Shown one piece after another: positions 1-8,185 of a stretch of 64,000 bases of DNA (position 1 is the first letter of the stretch; every line of letters begins with the position of its first letter). The stretch covers positions 6,693 to 70,692 of the forward strand of contig CABYEX010000003.1 of NCBI GenBank assembly GCA_902518075.1, given 5' to 3'. A program made the position numbers and the translations under genes. This DNA comes from Halieaceae bacterium. Lineage in GTDB: Bacteria; Pseudomonadota; Gammaproteobacteria; Pseudomonadales; Halieaceae. The notes beneath the pieces are model-generated. The model ran no database searches. It saw nothing but the letters and a program-made list of their open reading frames with translations, and was not told where the DNA came from.

Positions 1-197
1 CCGCCCCCCGCGCATTTTGGGCATTCGACGGGAGGGAGTTCTTCCGGCGGCTCGGGTGGCGGGCCGAGATCAACCTCTTCCTCCGGCGCTTCCGGCGCTG
101 CAGCCTCGGGTTCAGCGGCCTCTGCCGCCTCCGACTCGACGGCCTCGGGCACCTCACCCTCAGGAGTATCGACGTCGACGTTTTCGTCTTCAGCCAC
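1..197 (-). CDS. Second PomB/MotB-like stator protein, N-terminal part only
   Basis: This is a partial gene whose 3' part lies beyond the left edge. It starts at a GTG at 197, about 8 bases after a GGGGGAG ribosome site, and 20 bases after the pomB stop. The 65 visible residues form an acidic, Ala/Glu/Pro-rich stretch, then a run of prolines, then CPKCAGG. The intact upstream pomB has the same plan: an acidic N-terminus, prolines and CPKCPGG directly before the membrane helix. I therefore infer a tandem PomB paralogue, giving a pomA-pomB-pomB2 order. The membrane helix and peptidoglycan-binding domain are not visible, so whether it is functional cannot be judged. Confidence 0.7.
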   Translation of the reverse strand, partial: MAEDENVDVDTPEGEVPEAVESEAAEAAEPEAAAPEAPEEEVDLGPPPEPPEELPPVECPKCAGG

Positions 198-217
198 GAC
201 TACGCTCCCCCAATCAC

Positions 218-1705
218 TCAGTTATCGTCCACGATCACTTCAATACGCCGATTGCGGGCACGGCCTGTTGACGTATCGTTGGTATCAAGTGGTCGAGTAT
301 CTGCAAACCCGGCGATCTGCACATTGCCCCCCTCCAGATTAGTAGAGGTCAGCAAAAAGTCAGCGATAGACGCAGCGCGCGCTGCCGACAGATCCCAGTT
401 CGACTTGAAGCGCTCGCTGAATGCCACAGGCACGTTATCGGTGTGCCCCTCAACCATGACGCTGCCGGGGTATTGTGCGAGGCTATTGCCGAGGCGCGCC
501 AGCGTGGGCGTGAAGGCCTGCCTCAGATTCGAAGAGCCGGAGGTAAAACTCCCTTGACTTGCGAGCCTGACGATAATCTTGTCGCCGTCCTTTTCGACCT
601 CCGCCAGTCCAGCGGCAATCTCGTCTGACAAGTCAGCGCGCAAGCGGTCGTACTTCGACATCCCCGAGCCGTCGCCTGTGCGTGATTGGCGACGGGTGGC
701 GCTCGCGCCGCTTTGATTGCCCTGAGCTTGATCGGCCAAATGAACCCCGACCTTGGAACTTAGCGTGGCTGACACTTCGGCCACCTTAGCAACAGCATCC
801 AGCGTTTCTTGGGCGACCTGCCCGCCTTCACCCTCGCCCTCATTGCCTGTCTTGCCACCCGCAGCGGCGGACTCAACCAACGTGACCTTGATCTCGCCGT
901 TCTCTATGCGCACGTCGGCCATACCCTTATTCAGCTCTTGCTCAAGTGCTTCCTGCACCTGCTGAAAATCGCTCTCAATCGGGTCTTCGTATTCGCCTTC
1001 TTCTGTTTTCTTTTCGATGAAGTCGCCGCGGACAAAATCAGACCGCTGCTCTTTGATGTCCATTACCGAGCGCTCGGCAACGGCGGGAGTAAAGTTCTCC
1101 ACCACGATACTGCGTGCCATAGGGATCGTGACCTTGGGAACAATCTTTTCAATACCAAATGCCTGCTTCAGCGATCCGGCTACCTGCTTGAATTTAGGCA
1201 CCTCTGTCTCGGCAAAGCTCAACAGCAAAACGAAAAAGGCCATCAATAACGTTGCCATATCAGCGAAAGTTGCCATCCAGGCGGGGGCACCACCACCTGG
1301 GCACTTGGGGCAGTCATCTTTGGGCTCTTCGGGGGGGGGCGGGCCGGGAGGCGGCAGATTTTCTTCATCCGTCTCTTCTTCTGAGTCGTCAGAATCCGCT
1401 TCTAAGCCCTCGGAATTGGCCGAGTCCCCTGCGTCACTCGATTCGGGTGACTCGGTTATTTCGGCTGATTCGGCGTCTACGTCGCCGTCAGCATCCCCAG
1501 CCACCTCGGGGGATTCCGTAGCGACAGCGTCATTTTCATCGCCAATAGCGCCGTCCTTTGCTGCAGATTCGTCTGCGTCGTCGCCACTATCGCTGGGATT
1601 CGGGTCTTCTGCCTCTGCATCGGAAGCCCCAGCGGTATCGTTCGCAGTGGCCTGGACCTCTTCCGCAGAATCCTCTGCGTCGGGTTTGATGTCGTCGTCA
1701 GCCAC
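218..1705 (-). CDS. pomB: Flagellar motor stator protein PomB (MotB family), with long acidic N-terminus
   Basis: This is the B subunit of the flagellar stator, which anchors the ion channel to peptidoglycan. It has 495 residues, against about 300-330 for typical PomB. The extra length is mainly residues 1-125, which are almost all Asp, Glu, Ser and Ala, followed by a proline run and Cys132-x2-Cys135. Next comes the single membrane helix with the ion-binding Asp149 in TFADMATLLM and the PomB-like KFKQVAGSLKQAFG plug region. The C-terminus is an OmpA-like peptidoglycan-binding domain (VEGHTDNVPV, then NWDLSAARA). The start is a GTG with a weak ribosome site, 32 bases after pomA. Resemblance to Vibrio PomB suggests sodium drive; that part is inference. 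Confidence 0.93.
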   Translation of the reverse strand: MADDDIKPDAEDSAEEVQATANDTAGASDAEAEDPNPSDSGDDADESAAKDGAIGDENDAVATESPEVAGDADGDVDAESAEITESPESSDAGDSANSEGLEADSDDSEEETDEENLPPPGPPPPEEPKDDCPKCPGGGAPAWMATFADMATLLMAFFVLLLSFAETEVPKFKQVAGSLKQAFGIEKIVPKVTIPMARSIVVENFTPAVAERSVMDIKEQRSDFVRGDFIEKKTEEGEYEDPIESDFQQVQEALEQELNKGMADVRIENGEIKVTLVESAAAGGKTGNEGEGEGGQVAQETLDAVAKVAEVSATLSSKVGVHLADQAQGNQSGASATRRQSRTGDGSGMSKYDRLRADLSDEIAAGLAEVEKDGDKIIVRLASQGSFTSGSSNLRQAFTPTLARLGNSLAQYPGSVMVEGHTDNVPVAFSERFKSNWDLSAARAASIADFLLTSTNLEGGNVQIAGFADTRPLDTNDTSTGRARNRRIEVIVDDN

Positions 1706-1737
1706 GGGATGTTAACTCAATTCATGCAGCGTCGAGA

Positions 1738-2493
1738 TCAGGCCGCGGCAATCTTTTCACGACTCTTTGGTGAGACAAATGATGCCAGCATGTCACCCAG
1801 CACTCTGGGGTTACCCCCCTCCTGCATAAACAACACGCCCTCTATCACCAGCTCGTTGTTTGCTGACTCTAACGCAGAGGCATTTTCCAGCTTTTGCGCG
1901 ATAGGCAAACAAATGACGTTGGCAAGGATTGCACCGTACATTGTTGTCAGCAGCGCCACCGCCATCGCCGGTCCAATCGCTTTGGGGTCCGACATGTTAC
2001 CCAACATGATCACCAAGCCGGCGAGAGTCCCGATCATCCCCATTGCTGGCGCGATTTCACCCCAGGCGCTAAAAATCTTTGCACCCATTTCATGGCGTAG
2101 TTTCATCATATCGTTGTCGCGATTGAGGGAGCTCTTGATGATTTCGCCATCGGTGCCATCCACCAGCATAGAGACCGCCTTGGCGAGAAAGGGATTGGCA
2201 ATATCCTGACCCTCCAGCGCAATCATGCCGTCTTTACGCGCGATGTTGGCAAGCTCAACGATTTGGGTAATGAGCTCGACAGGGTCATCGATCTTCCGAG
2301 AAAAAGCCTTCCCCATTACACCCATCGCGCCCAGGAACTCCCCAAGGGAACACCGCGCCATCACCACGGCTATCGATCCCGCTACCACGATCAGCAAAGA
2401 GGCGGTGTCCACGAATGCAGGGGCATTTTCAGAAATAGCCATGAAAATGAGGCCAAACGCCGCCAGCAAACCCACAATCGTTGCAATATCCAT
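1738..2493 (-). CDS. pomA: Flagellar motor stator protein PomA (MotA family)
   Basis: This is the A subunit of the stator ion channel. Its cytoplasmic loop pushes on FliG. It has 251 residues, the normal PomA length, and four membrane helices. The conserved RHEMGAKIFSAWGEIAPAMG segment and the following GTLAGLVIML helix, which carries channel residues in this family, are present. The ATG at 2493 has a good AGGAG site 8 bases upstream. It is the first gene of the stator operon. A FliA-type promoter candidate lies about 140 bases upstream. Confidence 0.95.
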   Translation of the reverse strand: MDIATIVGLLAAFGLIFMAISENAPAFVDTASLLIVVAGSIAVVMARCSLGEFLGAMGVMGKAFSRKIDDPVELITQIVELANIARKDGMIALEGQDIANPFLAKAVSMLVDGTDGEIIKSSLNRDNDMMKLRHEMGAKIFSAWGEIAPAMGMIGTLAGLVIMLGNMSDPKAIGPAMAVALLTTMYGAILANVICLPIAQKLENASALESANNELVIEGVLFMQEGGNPRVLGDMLASFVSPKSREKIAAA

Positions 2494-2631
2494 TACGGAC
2501 TCCTAAAGACAGGTTATTTCGGGTAGCTTGTGTCTAATATAGCAACACCTGTTGAGCCCTTCCTAGCCACCATTTTTACGGATTGCTGCACACTTTTCCG
2601 TACCATGCAGTCTCGTCCGAATTGATAGATG

Positions 2632-2658
2632 ATATCGGCCTTAGAACCAAAGACTTAA
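2632..2658 (-). promoter_or_regulatory. Candidate FliA (sigma-28) promoter for pomA-pomB
   Basis: Read on the minus strand it is TTAA-N15-GCCGATAT. The -10 equals that of the flgM and flagellin 2/3 promoters in this window. The -35 has TTAA instead of TAAA. It sits about 140 bases upstream of the pomA ATG. Confidence 0.5.
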
Positions 2659-2713
2659 GTGCAGAGCAGATATAATTTGGATAGAAAACACTCAACCCCT
2701 AGTTTTCGAGGGC

Positions 2714-2740
2714 TATACTAAAATTTGAATCCACCGATAT
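2714..2740 (+). promoter_or_regulatory. Weak FliA-like promoter candidate for the DUF1566-type lipoprotein
   Basis: The pattern is TATA-N15-ACCGATAT. The -10 differs from GCCGATAT at one base and the -35 matches TAAA at three of four. It lies about 140 bases before the gene. If real, the lipoprotein belongs to the flagellar regulon. Confidence 0.33.
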
Positions 2741-2878
2741 GTTGCATCATGAGTTTCAAATTGCCTAGAGCGCCTAGAGCCGAGGCACAAACCTTACATT
2801 ACAGGTTATCTATATCGAGACGAGTGGGCCACAAGCCTGAACCTACGGCAAGTTGCGAAATGGAGGGCGTTGTAAGTG

Positions 2879-3415
2879 ATGAATAGAGATCGGTACTTAG
2901 CTAAAACCTGCTTGACGCTGCTTTTAATTTCCTTGCTGCAGGGATGCAGTGATCAACGAAACCTCGCCAACTGCAGCGATGTGATTGAAACGAGACTGGA
3001 TAAATCTGGTTATGAGGTGCTGGAGAACGGCATCGCATTGCACCTGCAAACAGGCCTCACCGTCACCCAGTGCGCAGCTGGGCAGCGGATGGTGAACCTC
3101 AGGTGCCGCGGATCGTCTTTGAAGTTACCATGGGACGAGGCCATGGCCTACGCCGCTGAAGTCGCGGAAAAAACGGGAGAGAATTGGCGCCTGCCCAAAA
3201 AAGGGGAGATGCCAAAGCTGTTGCAGAAGAATTGCATCAACCCAGCTGTAAATCCCTTCGTCTTCCCTGATCTTGAAGTGGCTAACTTTTGGACTGGATC
3301 AAAGGGCCTGCATCAAGATATGTTTAGATGCTCGGTGTATACCTATCAAGGGCGTGTGTTTTGTCGGCAGGCTAGGACTATCCCTCAACCTTTTCTTTTG
3401 GTGAAGGACAACTGA
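2879..3415 (+). CDS. Lipoprotein with a DUF1566 (Lcl C-terminal)-like domain
   Basis: The 178-residue product starts with a signal peptide and a lipobox (LLQGC at about residue 23), so it should be lipid-anchored, probably in the outer membrane. The rest resembles the Lcl C-terminal/DUF1566 fold: a 'WDEAMAYAAEVAEKTGENWRLP' type motif, then a conserved FWTGS block and a basic/aromatic end. Several cysteines (near residues 32, 63, 76, 115, 143 and 152) could form disulfides. GGAGGG lies 11 bases before the ATG; a GTG one codon upstream is an alternative start. The function is unknown. It is transcribed convergently with the Maf operon. Confidence 0.7.
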   Translation: MNRDRYLAKTCLTLLLISLLQGCSDQRNLANCSDVIETRLDKSGYEVLENGIALHLQTGLTVTQCAAGQRMVNLRCRGSSLKLPWDEAMAYAAEVAEKTGENWRLPKKGEMPKLLQKNCINPAVNPFVFPDLEVANFWTGSKGLHQDMFRCSVYTYQGRVFCRQARTIPQPFLLVKDN

Positions 3416-3441
3416 TACCCTCCCGAGATGGGTTAGCGGCT

Positions 3442-3624
3442 CTATTGTTCATTAAGCTTTGGTTTAGGCACAAACCGCTGGCACTCTCGGCCATCTATCC
3501 GAAGAACCTCAATGCAAGGCAACTGAGTTGATTTAAAACCAATTACGGCACAGGCATAACGGAATGGTTGCCGATGAGTTATTTGGAAATACTTACATCT
3601 CCAGCAATTAGGCCCATCACTCAT
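3442..3624 (-). CDS. Small cysteine-rich conserved protein
   Basis: This is a 60-residue protein with CWRC near its N-terminus and three further cysteines, each in a conserved-looking context (YACAVIGFKS, LPCIEVL, RECQRF). The spacing suggests metal binding, but I do not recognise a named family. The ATG at 3624 overlaps the stop of the preceding gene (ATGAGTGA), which suggests translational coupling. A GTG at 3648 in the same frame is the alternative start. It is the last gene of the maf operon. Confidence 0.6.
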   Translation of the reverse strand: MSDGPNCWRCKYFQITHRQPFRYACAVIGFKSTQLPCIEVLRIDGRECQRFVPKPKLNEQ

Positions 3625-3949
3625 TTTGCTTTGCTGAGTCAGGGTCACCTAACGATATGTTCTCCTCGGTAGTGTCTAGAATGCTATCTAGTCTTTGATT
3701 CACGTCGTCTAGCGCACGGCGTCGTTGATTTGGCAGATAGTACTCCTCATACCCCCGATAGGAGAGAATAAGAAATAGAGCGGCCACTGACCCCCAAGCT
3801 AATATGTCAATCATTTCCACTCGAGCAAACCATAGTGCAGCATTTTCAGAACCGTCCATGGCTCCAGCACCCACGAGGGCCAATAGTGGCACTGCAAAAA
3901 GTAAGTAGGTGCGGATTATTTTGCATACTGCGCAGTCGTTACCGGTCAT
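3617..3949 (-). CDS. Small two-helix membrane protein
   Basis: The 110-residue protein has an N-terminal C-x2-C (NDCAVCK) and two hydrophobic helices at about residues 12-30 and 44-61, followed by a charged, coiled-coil-like tail ending in acidic residues. The ATG at 3949 follows an AGGAAGGGC ribosome site and overlaps the end of the maf gene by 11 bases, so it is probably translated from the same mRNA. No family is recognised. A membrane role with Maf or with the Cys-rich neighbour is only a guess. Confidence 0.6.
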   Translation of the reverse strand: MTGNDCAVCKIIRTYLLFAVPLLALVGAGAMDGSENAALWFARVEMIDILAWGSVAALFLILSYRGYEEYYLPNQRRRALDDVNQRLDSILDTTEENISLGDPDSAKQNE

Positions 3950-5978
3950 CAAGCCCTTCCTTTTGCATAATCGTGCTCTCGATTTCCTTGGCTGCATTTA
4001 GCAATAGTCTAGAGAGTTTATGAGATCTTGAAACCATCTGCTGATAATACTCAGCAGACACGCGAAGATTGTCAGGGAGACTGTCAACTGATGCCACTGC
4101 AGCTGAAAGCGCTAGCGTCTGCCTAGAAGTGTAAAAGTGCAGCAATGAGCCGGGCGCTGAGAGTAATGACATCATTTCCGCCTCTAAACGCTCGATATCA
4201 CTGACGTCATTTCCGCCAGCCTCAGCAAGAGCCTGACACATTTTACCAAGCTCATCAGACAGGTCCGCCACCTTTCTTGCGAGGCCGCGTTCCTCGTGCA
4301 GCGCCTGTAAGATATCCTCATCACACCTTTGGTACCGGGTTGCTTCCAACTGTGGGTCGGTGTGGTCCTGCTGATCAGAGTTATGCTCGCCTGCTACTCT
4401 GCTTACCTCTGGGTGCTGGTCCAACGACACGTGCTCCCAACCCTCCAAAAACGCACCATGCACCGTCGAATTGAACAGAGGCATACGGTGACGGCAGCGG
4501 CTTGAGAGTTGCTCAAATTCACCAATGAACCAGAGGTAATCCTCCTGAGTGCGAAGTCTTTCCCCGTTTATCCCTTTGCAGGTTAGCACCCGCTCTAGCT
4601 GGCCATTGCTATCCGAATCATGGGCTGCATTGCTTCCTATATCTGCCACATATTGTCCCCTTGATATACTCAGATCCTGCCCTACTAAGGTCACAGACGC
4701 AGCATTTAAAGCGGCTGCTAACTCGGCGGCTACAACAGAAACACTGCCACCCGGTAAAATGGGAATGTTGTCCCCGTGCAGTGCGTGCACTAATTTGCTG
4801 CCAATCAAATGGGGGTCCGGGAGTGTGTACACTTGCTTGAACTTCGCACCCCATACAGAAGGATGACTGTGATCGAAACAAATCAACGAAACAGCACCAA
4901 TTGAGTGCCTTTTTGGTAATACTTGGGAAAAATCCGTTGCGTCTACATGGACTATATAATCAGGAGAAATGTCATTGTCCAAGAGGGTCTCGAGCGACCT
5001 TAAAGGAGCAATTACAGTAAAAATTTCACGTGCGGACTTCAGCATCGGCAGAGAATCAAACAGTGACGGCCCTGGAGAGGCAACCAGTATGTGTTTATTT
5101 GCAAAAGCTGGTTGCAACTCAGAAGCAGATCTGAATTTTGTCATGTTAGAGAGCTGGCCCAGCCACTGCTCTACAAATATTACTGGCCACTCCTTCAGCG
5201 ACCTCATTCCAATCGTGGCCTGACTTAAAAGTTTACAAACCTCCGCAAAACCCTCTTGGTGCAGGTCTGACAGCTGATGCCCCATTAACGTAACTTGAGG
5301 CACTTCCTCGCCAGATAGGAGTTGGGCACAGTCACGGTCAACGGGCGAATCCACGTTCCACAAGACAGTGGAGCTCGCCTCACTCTCCAAGCTTTCCAGC
5401 CAGCCTTTGCTCTCGACGTTCAAATCACCGAGGCCACTGTCATCTGTGATTACAACAAAACGTTGTTGACCTCGATCAACAAGTGCAGGGTGAAAATATG
5501 GAGCTTCATGTCCGGACAACACAATGATATCTTGAGTAAAATCCCAAATCTCTGGCAGAATATTGTCAAGCAAGAGGTCGACGCCCTGTCTGCTACTAAG
5601 AAGATCTTCAAGAGAGAATGGCTCCATAGATGAGCTCAACCATTCTCTAATCGTGTCCATGGATTGGTTGAATTGATCAACTTGCTGCCTATAAAGCAGT
5701 AGATCAAGTTCATTAATTTCAGCGGGCAAGGACTGCTCTTCATCACCAGCTAATAGCACTCCCATCTCGTCTTCCAATTGCTTGGCCACAGTCAACTTCC
5801 GGTTCTGTACAGTCCGAGCTAGCCGACAGCGCATCACTCTCAATTTATCAAGCGCATTCCTCGCCCCATCAATGTCGGCTGCGAGTGCCAGATCGATGAC
5901 CTCCCGGCTTATCTCTGCTAGGGGTTTAATAGTCGGTAACTGCAATGTTTTGTCTCCAGCCATCATCGGGGCCAGCAC
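3939..5978 (-). CDS. Motility-associated factor (Maf) flagellin glycosyltransferase
   Basis: Maf proteins (DUF115/MAF_flag10 family) transfer nonulosonic acids such as legionaminic or pseudaminic acid to Ser/Thr of flagellin in the cytoplasm before export. This 679-residue protein has the central Maf domain at about residues 290-480: ILVASPGPSLFDSLPML, then a DYIVHVDATDF segment, then VSLICFDHSHP and VTLVGQDLS. The flanking helical regions match usual Maf architecture. The start is uncertain: GTG at 5978, or ATG at 5966 or 5963. It lies divergent from flagellin 1. The legionaminic pathway at 30-37 kb is its most likely donor supply, by inference. Confidence 0.88.
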   Translation of the reverse strand: MLAPMMAGDKTLQLPTIKPLAEISREVIDLALAADIDGARNALDKLRVMRCRLARTVQNRKLTVAKQLEDEMGVLLAGDEEQSLPAEINELDLLLYRQQVDQFNQSMDTIREWLSSSMEPFSLEDLLSSRQGVDLLLDNILPEIWDFTQDIIVLSGHEAPYFHPALVDRGQQRFVVITDDSGLGDLNVESKGWLESLESEASSTVLWNVDSPVDRDCAQLLSGEEVPQVTLMGHQLSDLHQEGFAEVCKLLSQATIGMRSLKEWPVIFVEQWLGQLSNMTKFRSASELQPAFANKHILVASPGPSLFDSLPMLKSAREIFTVIAPLRSLETLLDNDISPDYIVHVDATDFSQVLPKRHSIGAVSLICFDHSHPSVWGAKFKQVYTLPDPHLIGSKLVHALHGDNIPILPGGSVSVVAAELAAALNAASVTLVGQDLSISRGQYVADIGSNAAHDSDSNGQLERVLTCKGINGERLRTQEDYLWFIGEFEQLSSRCRHRMPLFNSTVHGAFLEGWEHVSLDQHPEVSRVAGEHNSDQQDHTDPQLEATRYQRCDEDILQALHEERGLARKVADLSDELGKMCQALAEAGGNDVSDIERLEAEMMSLLSAPGSLLHFYTSRQTLALSAAVASVDSLPDNLRVSAEYYQQMVSRSHKLSRLLLNAAKEIESTIMQKEGLDDR

Positions 5979-6046
5979 CCAACCGGCTTATTGAGTAATT
6001 CTATAAGTTCACCACAACGCGATTAAAAAAATAATTTAATTTTTCC

Positions 6047-6073
6047 TAAAGTCAAATTTTCAGGGTCCGATAG
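6047..6073 (+). promoter_or_regulatory. FliA (sigma-28) promoter of flagellin 1
   Basis: The pattern is TAAA-N15-TCCGATAG, close to the TAAA-N15-GCCGATAA consensus. It lies about 90 bases before the flagellin ATG, which has an AAGGAGG ribosome site. Confidence 0.8.
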
Positions 6074-6160
6074 TAGCTTCATTGGTCGAAGAAAGACCTT
6101 ATAGGGCCCAGCTTGATGTGGTCCGTCTAAAAACTGAGATTAAATACAAGGAGGCCTATC

Positions 6161-7033
6161 ATGGCTGTAGTGAATACAAACATAAGCGCTTCCATCGCAC
6201 AGGCAGCCCTCATTAGAAACGATAGGGACCTCGCCTCTGCTATGGAGAAACTTTCAACTGGTAAAAAGATCAACTCAGCAGCAGACAATGCGTCTGGCTT
6301 GGCAATTAGCTCCAGAATGACATCACAGATCCGTGGTTTGGATCAGGCCGTTCGTAACGCCAATGACGGAATCAGTATGGTGCAGACTGCAGAAGGTGCG
6401 CTTGATGAAATCAACGCTATGCTCCAGCGCATTCGAGAGCTGGCAGTCCAGTCCGGAACGGGCACCACTGCGTCGGCCGACCGGTCTTCTCTTAATACTG
6501 AGTTTCAAGCACTGGTTGACGAAATTGATCGAATCGTAGACAACACTCAGTGGAATGGTAGGAACATCCTAAACGCTGCTGCCGGTGGTGCAGCCAATGC
6601 TTCTACCGTCGCTTTCCAAGTAGGCATGGATCCCAAGCAAACCATTTCACTGTCTTTTGGTAACTTCTTGCAGACAGGCGCTTCGGGCACATTCAAGAGT
6701 CTAGCGTCTGCCACCCTTACTTTAAGTGCAGCTACTATTGCACTTGGGATAACCAACGCCAGTAAGGTAATGGTGGTAACCGATTTGGCTATTGAGCGGG
6801 TTTCAAGTCAGCGTGCTACATTTGGCGCCGTCTCTAATCGATTGGAGCATGCAATCGACAACCTGACCAATGTCAAAACTAATACAGAAGCTTCACGCAG
6901 CCGGATACTCGACACTGATTATGCTGCCTCGACTTCAGAGCTGGCCAGGACACAAATCATCCAGCAGGCCGCCACAGCGATGCTGGCTCAGGCAAACCAG
7001 CTGCCACAGACGGTCCTTGCGCTGCTTCAGTAA
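6161..7033 (+). CDS. fliC: Flagellin 1
   Basis: This is a structural subunit of the filament. It has 290 residues with conserved N-terminal D0/D1 (ALIRNDRDLASAMEKLSTGKKINSA is split over residues 17-41; SGLAISSRMTSQIRGLDQA follows) and C-terminal D1/D0 (NRLEHAIDNLTNV, ending AQANQLPQTVLALLQ). The variable centre is short, at about residues 140-215. The protein has no cysteine. It differs from flagellins 2 and 3 at scattered positions and shares with flagellin 3 the C-terminal QLPQ tail and the terminator stem. It has a FliA promoter and a rho-independent terminator, so it is a single-gene unit. It lies beside maf. Confidence 0.97.
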   Translation: MAVVNTNISASIAQAALIRNDRDLASAMEKLSTGKKINSAADNASGLAISSRMTSQIRGLDQAVRNANDGISMVQTAEGALDEINAMLQRIRELAVQSGTGTTASADRSSLNTEFQALVDEIDRIVDNTQWNGRNILNAAAGGAANASTVAFQVGMDPKQTISLSFGNFLQTGASGTFKSLASATLTLSAATIALGITNASKVMVVTDLAIERVSSQRATFGAVSNRLEHAIDNLTNVKTNTEASRSRILDTDYAASTSELARTQIIQQAATAMLAQANQLPQTVLALLQ

Positions 7034-7062
7034 ACCTGTGGCACAGACCCTCAACTCTGAGA

Positions 7063-7089
7063 GCCGCACTCCCCAGTGCGGCTTTTTTT
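7063..7089 (+). terminator. Rho-independent terminator of flagellin 1
   Basis: The stem is GCCGCACT / AGTGCGGC with a CCCC loop, followed by seven T. The stem is the same as in the flagellin 3 terminator. Confidence 0.9.
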
Positions 7090-7099
7090 AAGGTTCTGC

Positions 7100-8161
7100 A
7101 TGCAACCGAGAGACTGCGTCAATAGACTTGATACCGACATTGATCAAATAATTGATCGCTCAGGCATAGATATTTTACTCCTCAAGGGAAAATCCATTTT
7201 GGTCACTGGTGGTACCGGTTTTTTTGGGACCTGGCTACTGTCTGCCTTGGTTGAGATCAAACATAGGCTTCACGGGAGCTTAGAAATAACAGTTTTATCA
7301 AGAAATCCTGAGCGTTTTTGCGCTAATGAACCAGGTTCCTCCATCTCAAAAGAAGTGCGTTTTATAGATGGAGACATTAAAACTTTTAGAGATCCCACGA
7401 GGCAGCAAGTAACACACGTGTGCCACATGGCCACAGCTTCCGCATCAGAGACATTCTCTGGCCTAGATTCGGTAAGCAAGCTGGATACCCTCTTTAAAGG
7501 AACACAAAATTTATTATCCCAATATGCAAAAGGGCTTGAATGTTTGTTGTTCACATCCTCTGGCGCGGCATACGGTGCAACAGGACATGGAGAGCTAATA
7601 AGAGAGTCTGATTTTGGGGTTTTGAGTACTATCGATCGAGGCTCAGGTCTCGCTTTGGGTAAACTAGCTTCTGAATATTTGATAGCAGCGCACGCAGCCT
7701 CTAAAGGCTTTAAATTTTCAATAGCAAGGTGTTTTTCGTTTGCGGGCCCGTATCTTCCACTTAATCTTCATTACGCATTTGGAAATTTTGTCGCTAGCGC
7801 GTTACGGAAAGAGGTTGTGCAGCTGAAGGGTGACGGCACAGACCAACGCTCTTATCTGTATATTGGAGATGCTATAGCTTGGCTGCTCAGGTTGTTGGTA
7901 GAGCCAAAAAATGACATCTACAATGTGGGGTCTGAGAAAGCTATCGAGATTAAAAGACTTGCAGAAGTTATCAACACAGAACTTGATAACCCCTGTCAAA
8001 TAGAAATTTTAAATCAACAGTTTGAGGAGGGTAATTTTCAACGGAGTGTATATCTACCTTGCACTGAAAAAATCCGAGATCATTACCCTGGCCTGGAGGA
8101 GTGGACCTCTCTTGAGGAAATAGTGCGCTCCATGGCGATAAGCTATCCAATAGGTAAATAA
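7100..8161 (+). CDS. NAD-dependent epimerase/dehydratase-like protein (extended SDR) with altered catalytic Tyr
   Basis: The 353-residue protein has the SDR Rossmann motif GGTGFFG near residues 33-39, the catalytic-strand SSGAAYG motif, and C-terminal features of nucleotide-sugar epimerases/dehydratases (RSYLYIGDAIAWLL, YNVGS). The catalytic YxxxK is not intact. The Lys codon is present at 7661-7663, but the position four residues earlier is Leu (CTC at 7649-7651) in GLALGK. The enzyme may therefore be inactive as an oxidoreductase, or may use another base. The ATG at 7100 follows AAGG; an upstream in-frame start at 7076 would lie in the terminator of flagellin 1. It is first of three close genes running 7.1-10.1 kb. 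Confidence 0.8.
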   Translation: MQPRDCVNRLDTDIDQIIDRSGIDILLLKGKSILVTGGTGFFGTWLLSALVEIKHRLHGSLEITVLSRNPERFCANEPGSSISKEVRFIDGDIKTFRDPTRQQVTHVCHMATASASETFSGLDSVSKLDTLFKGTQNLLSQYAKGLECLLFTSSGAAYGATGHGELIRESDFGVLSTIDRGSGLALGKLASEYLIAAHAASKGFKFSIARCFSFAGPYLPLNLHYAFGNFVASALRKEVVQLKGDGTDQRSYLYIGDAIAWLLRLLVEPKNDIYNVGSEKAIEIKRLAEVINTELDNPCQIEILNQQFEEGNFQRSVYLPCTEKIRDHYPGLEEWTSLEEIVRSMAISYPIGK

Positions 8162-8185
8162 GCAGAAGTTAAAAAGGCGATTGTC

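Larger units (their letters stand above)
2494..2878. other. Intergenic region between pomA and a lipoprotein gene
   Basis: This is a 385-base gap between divergent genes. I see no credible coding sequence in it. It holds one FliA-like candidate for each direction (2632-2658 minus and 2714-2740 plus), and otherwise no strong hairpin or repeat. Confidence 0.6.

Noticed and set aside
1017..1715. 232-codon plus-strand open frame opposite pomB
   Set aside because: It is a mirror of the low-complexity acidic coding stretch; Ser/Ala-rich with no ribosome site or family match.
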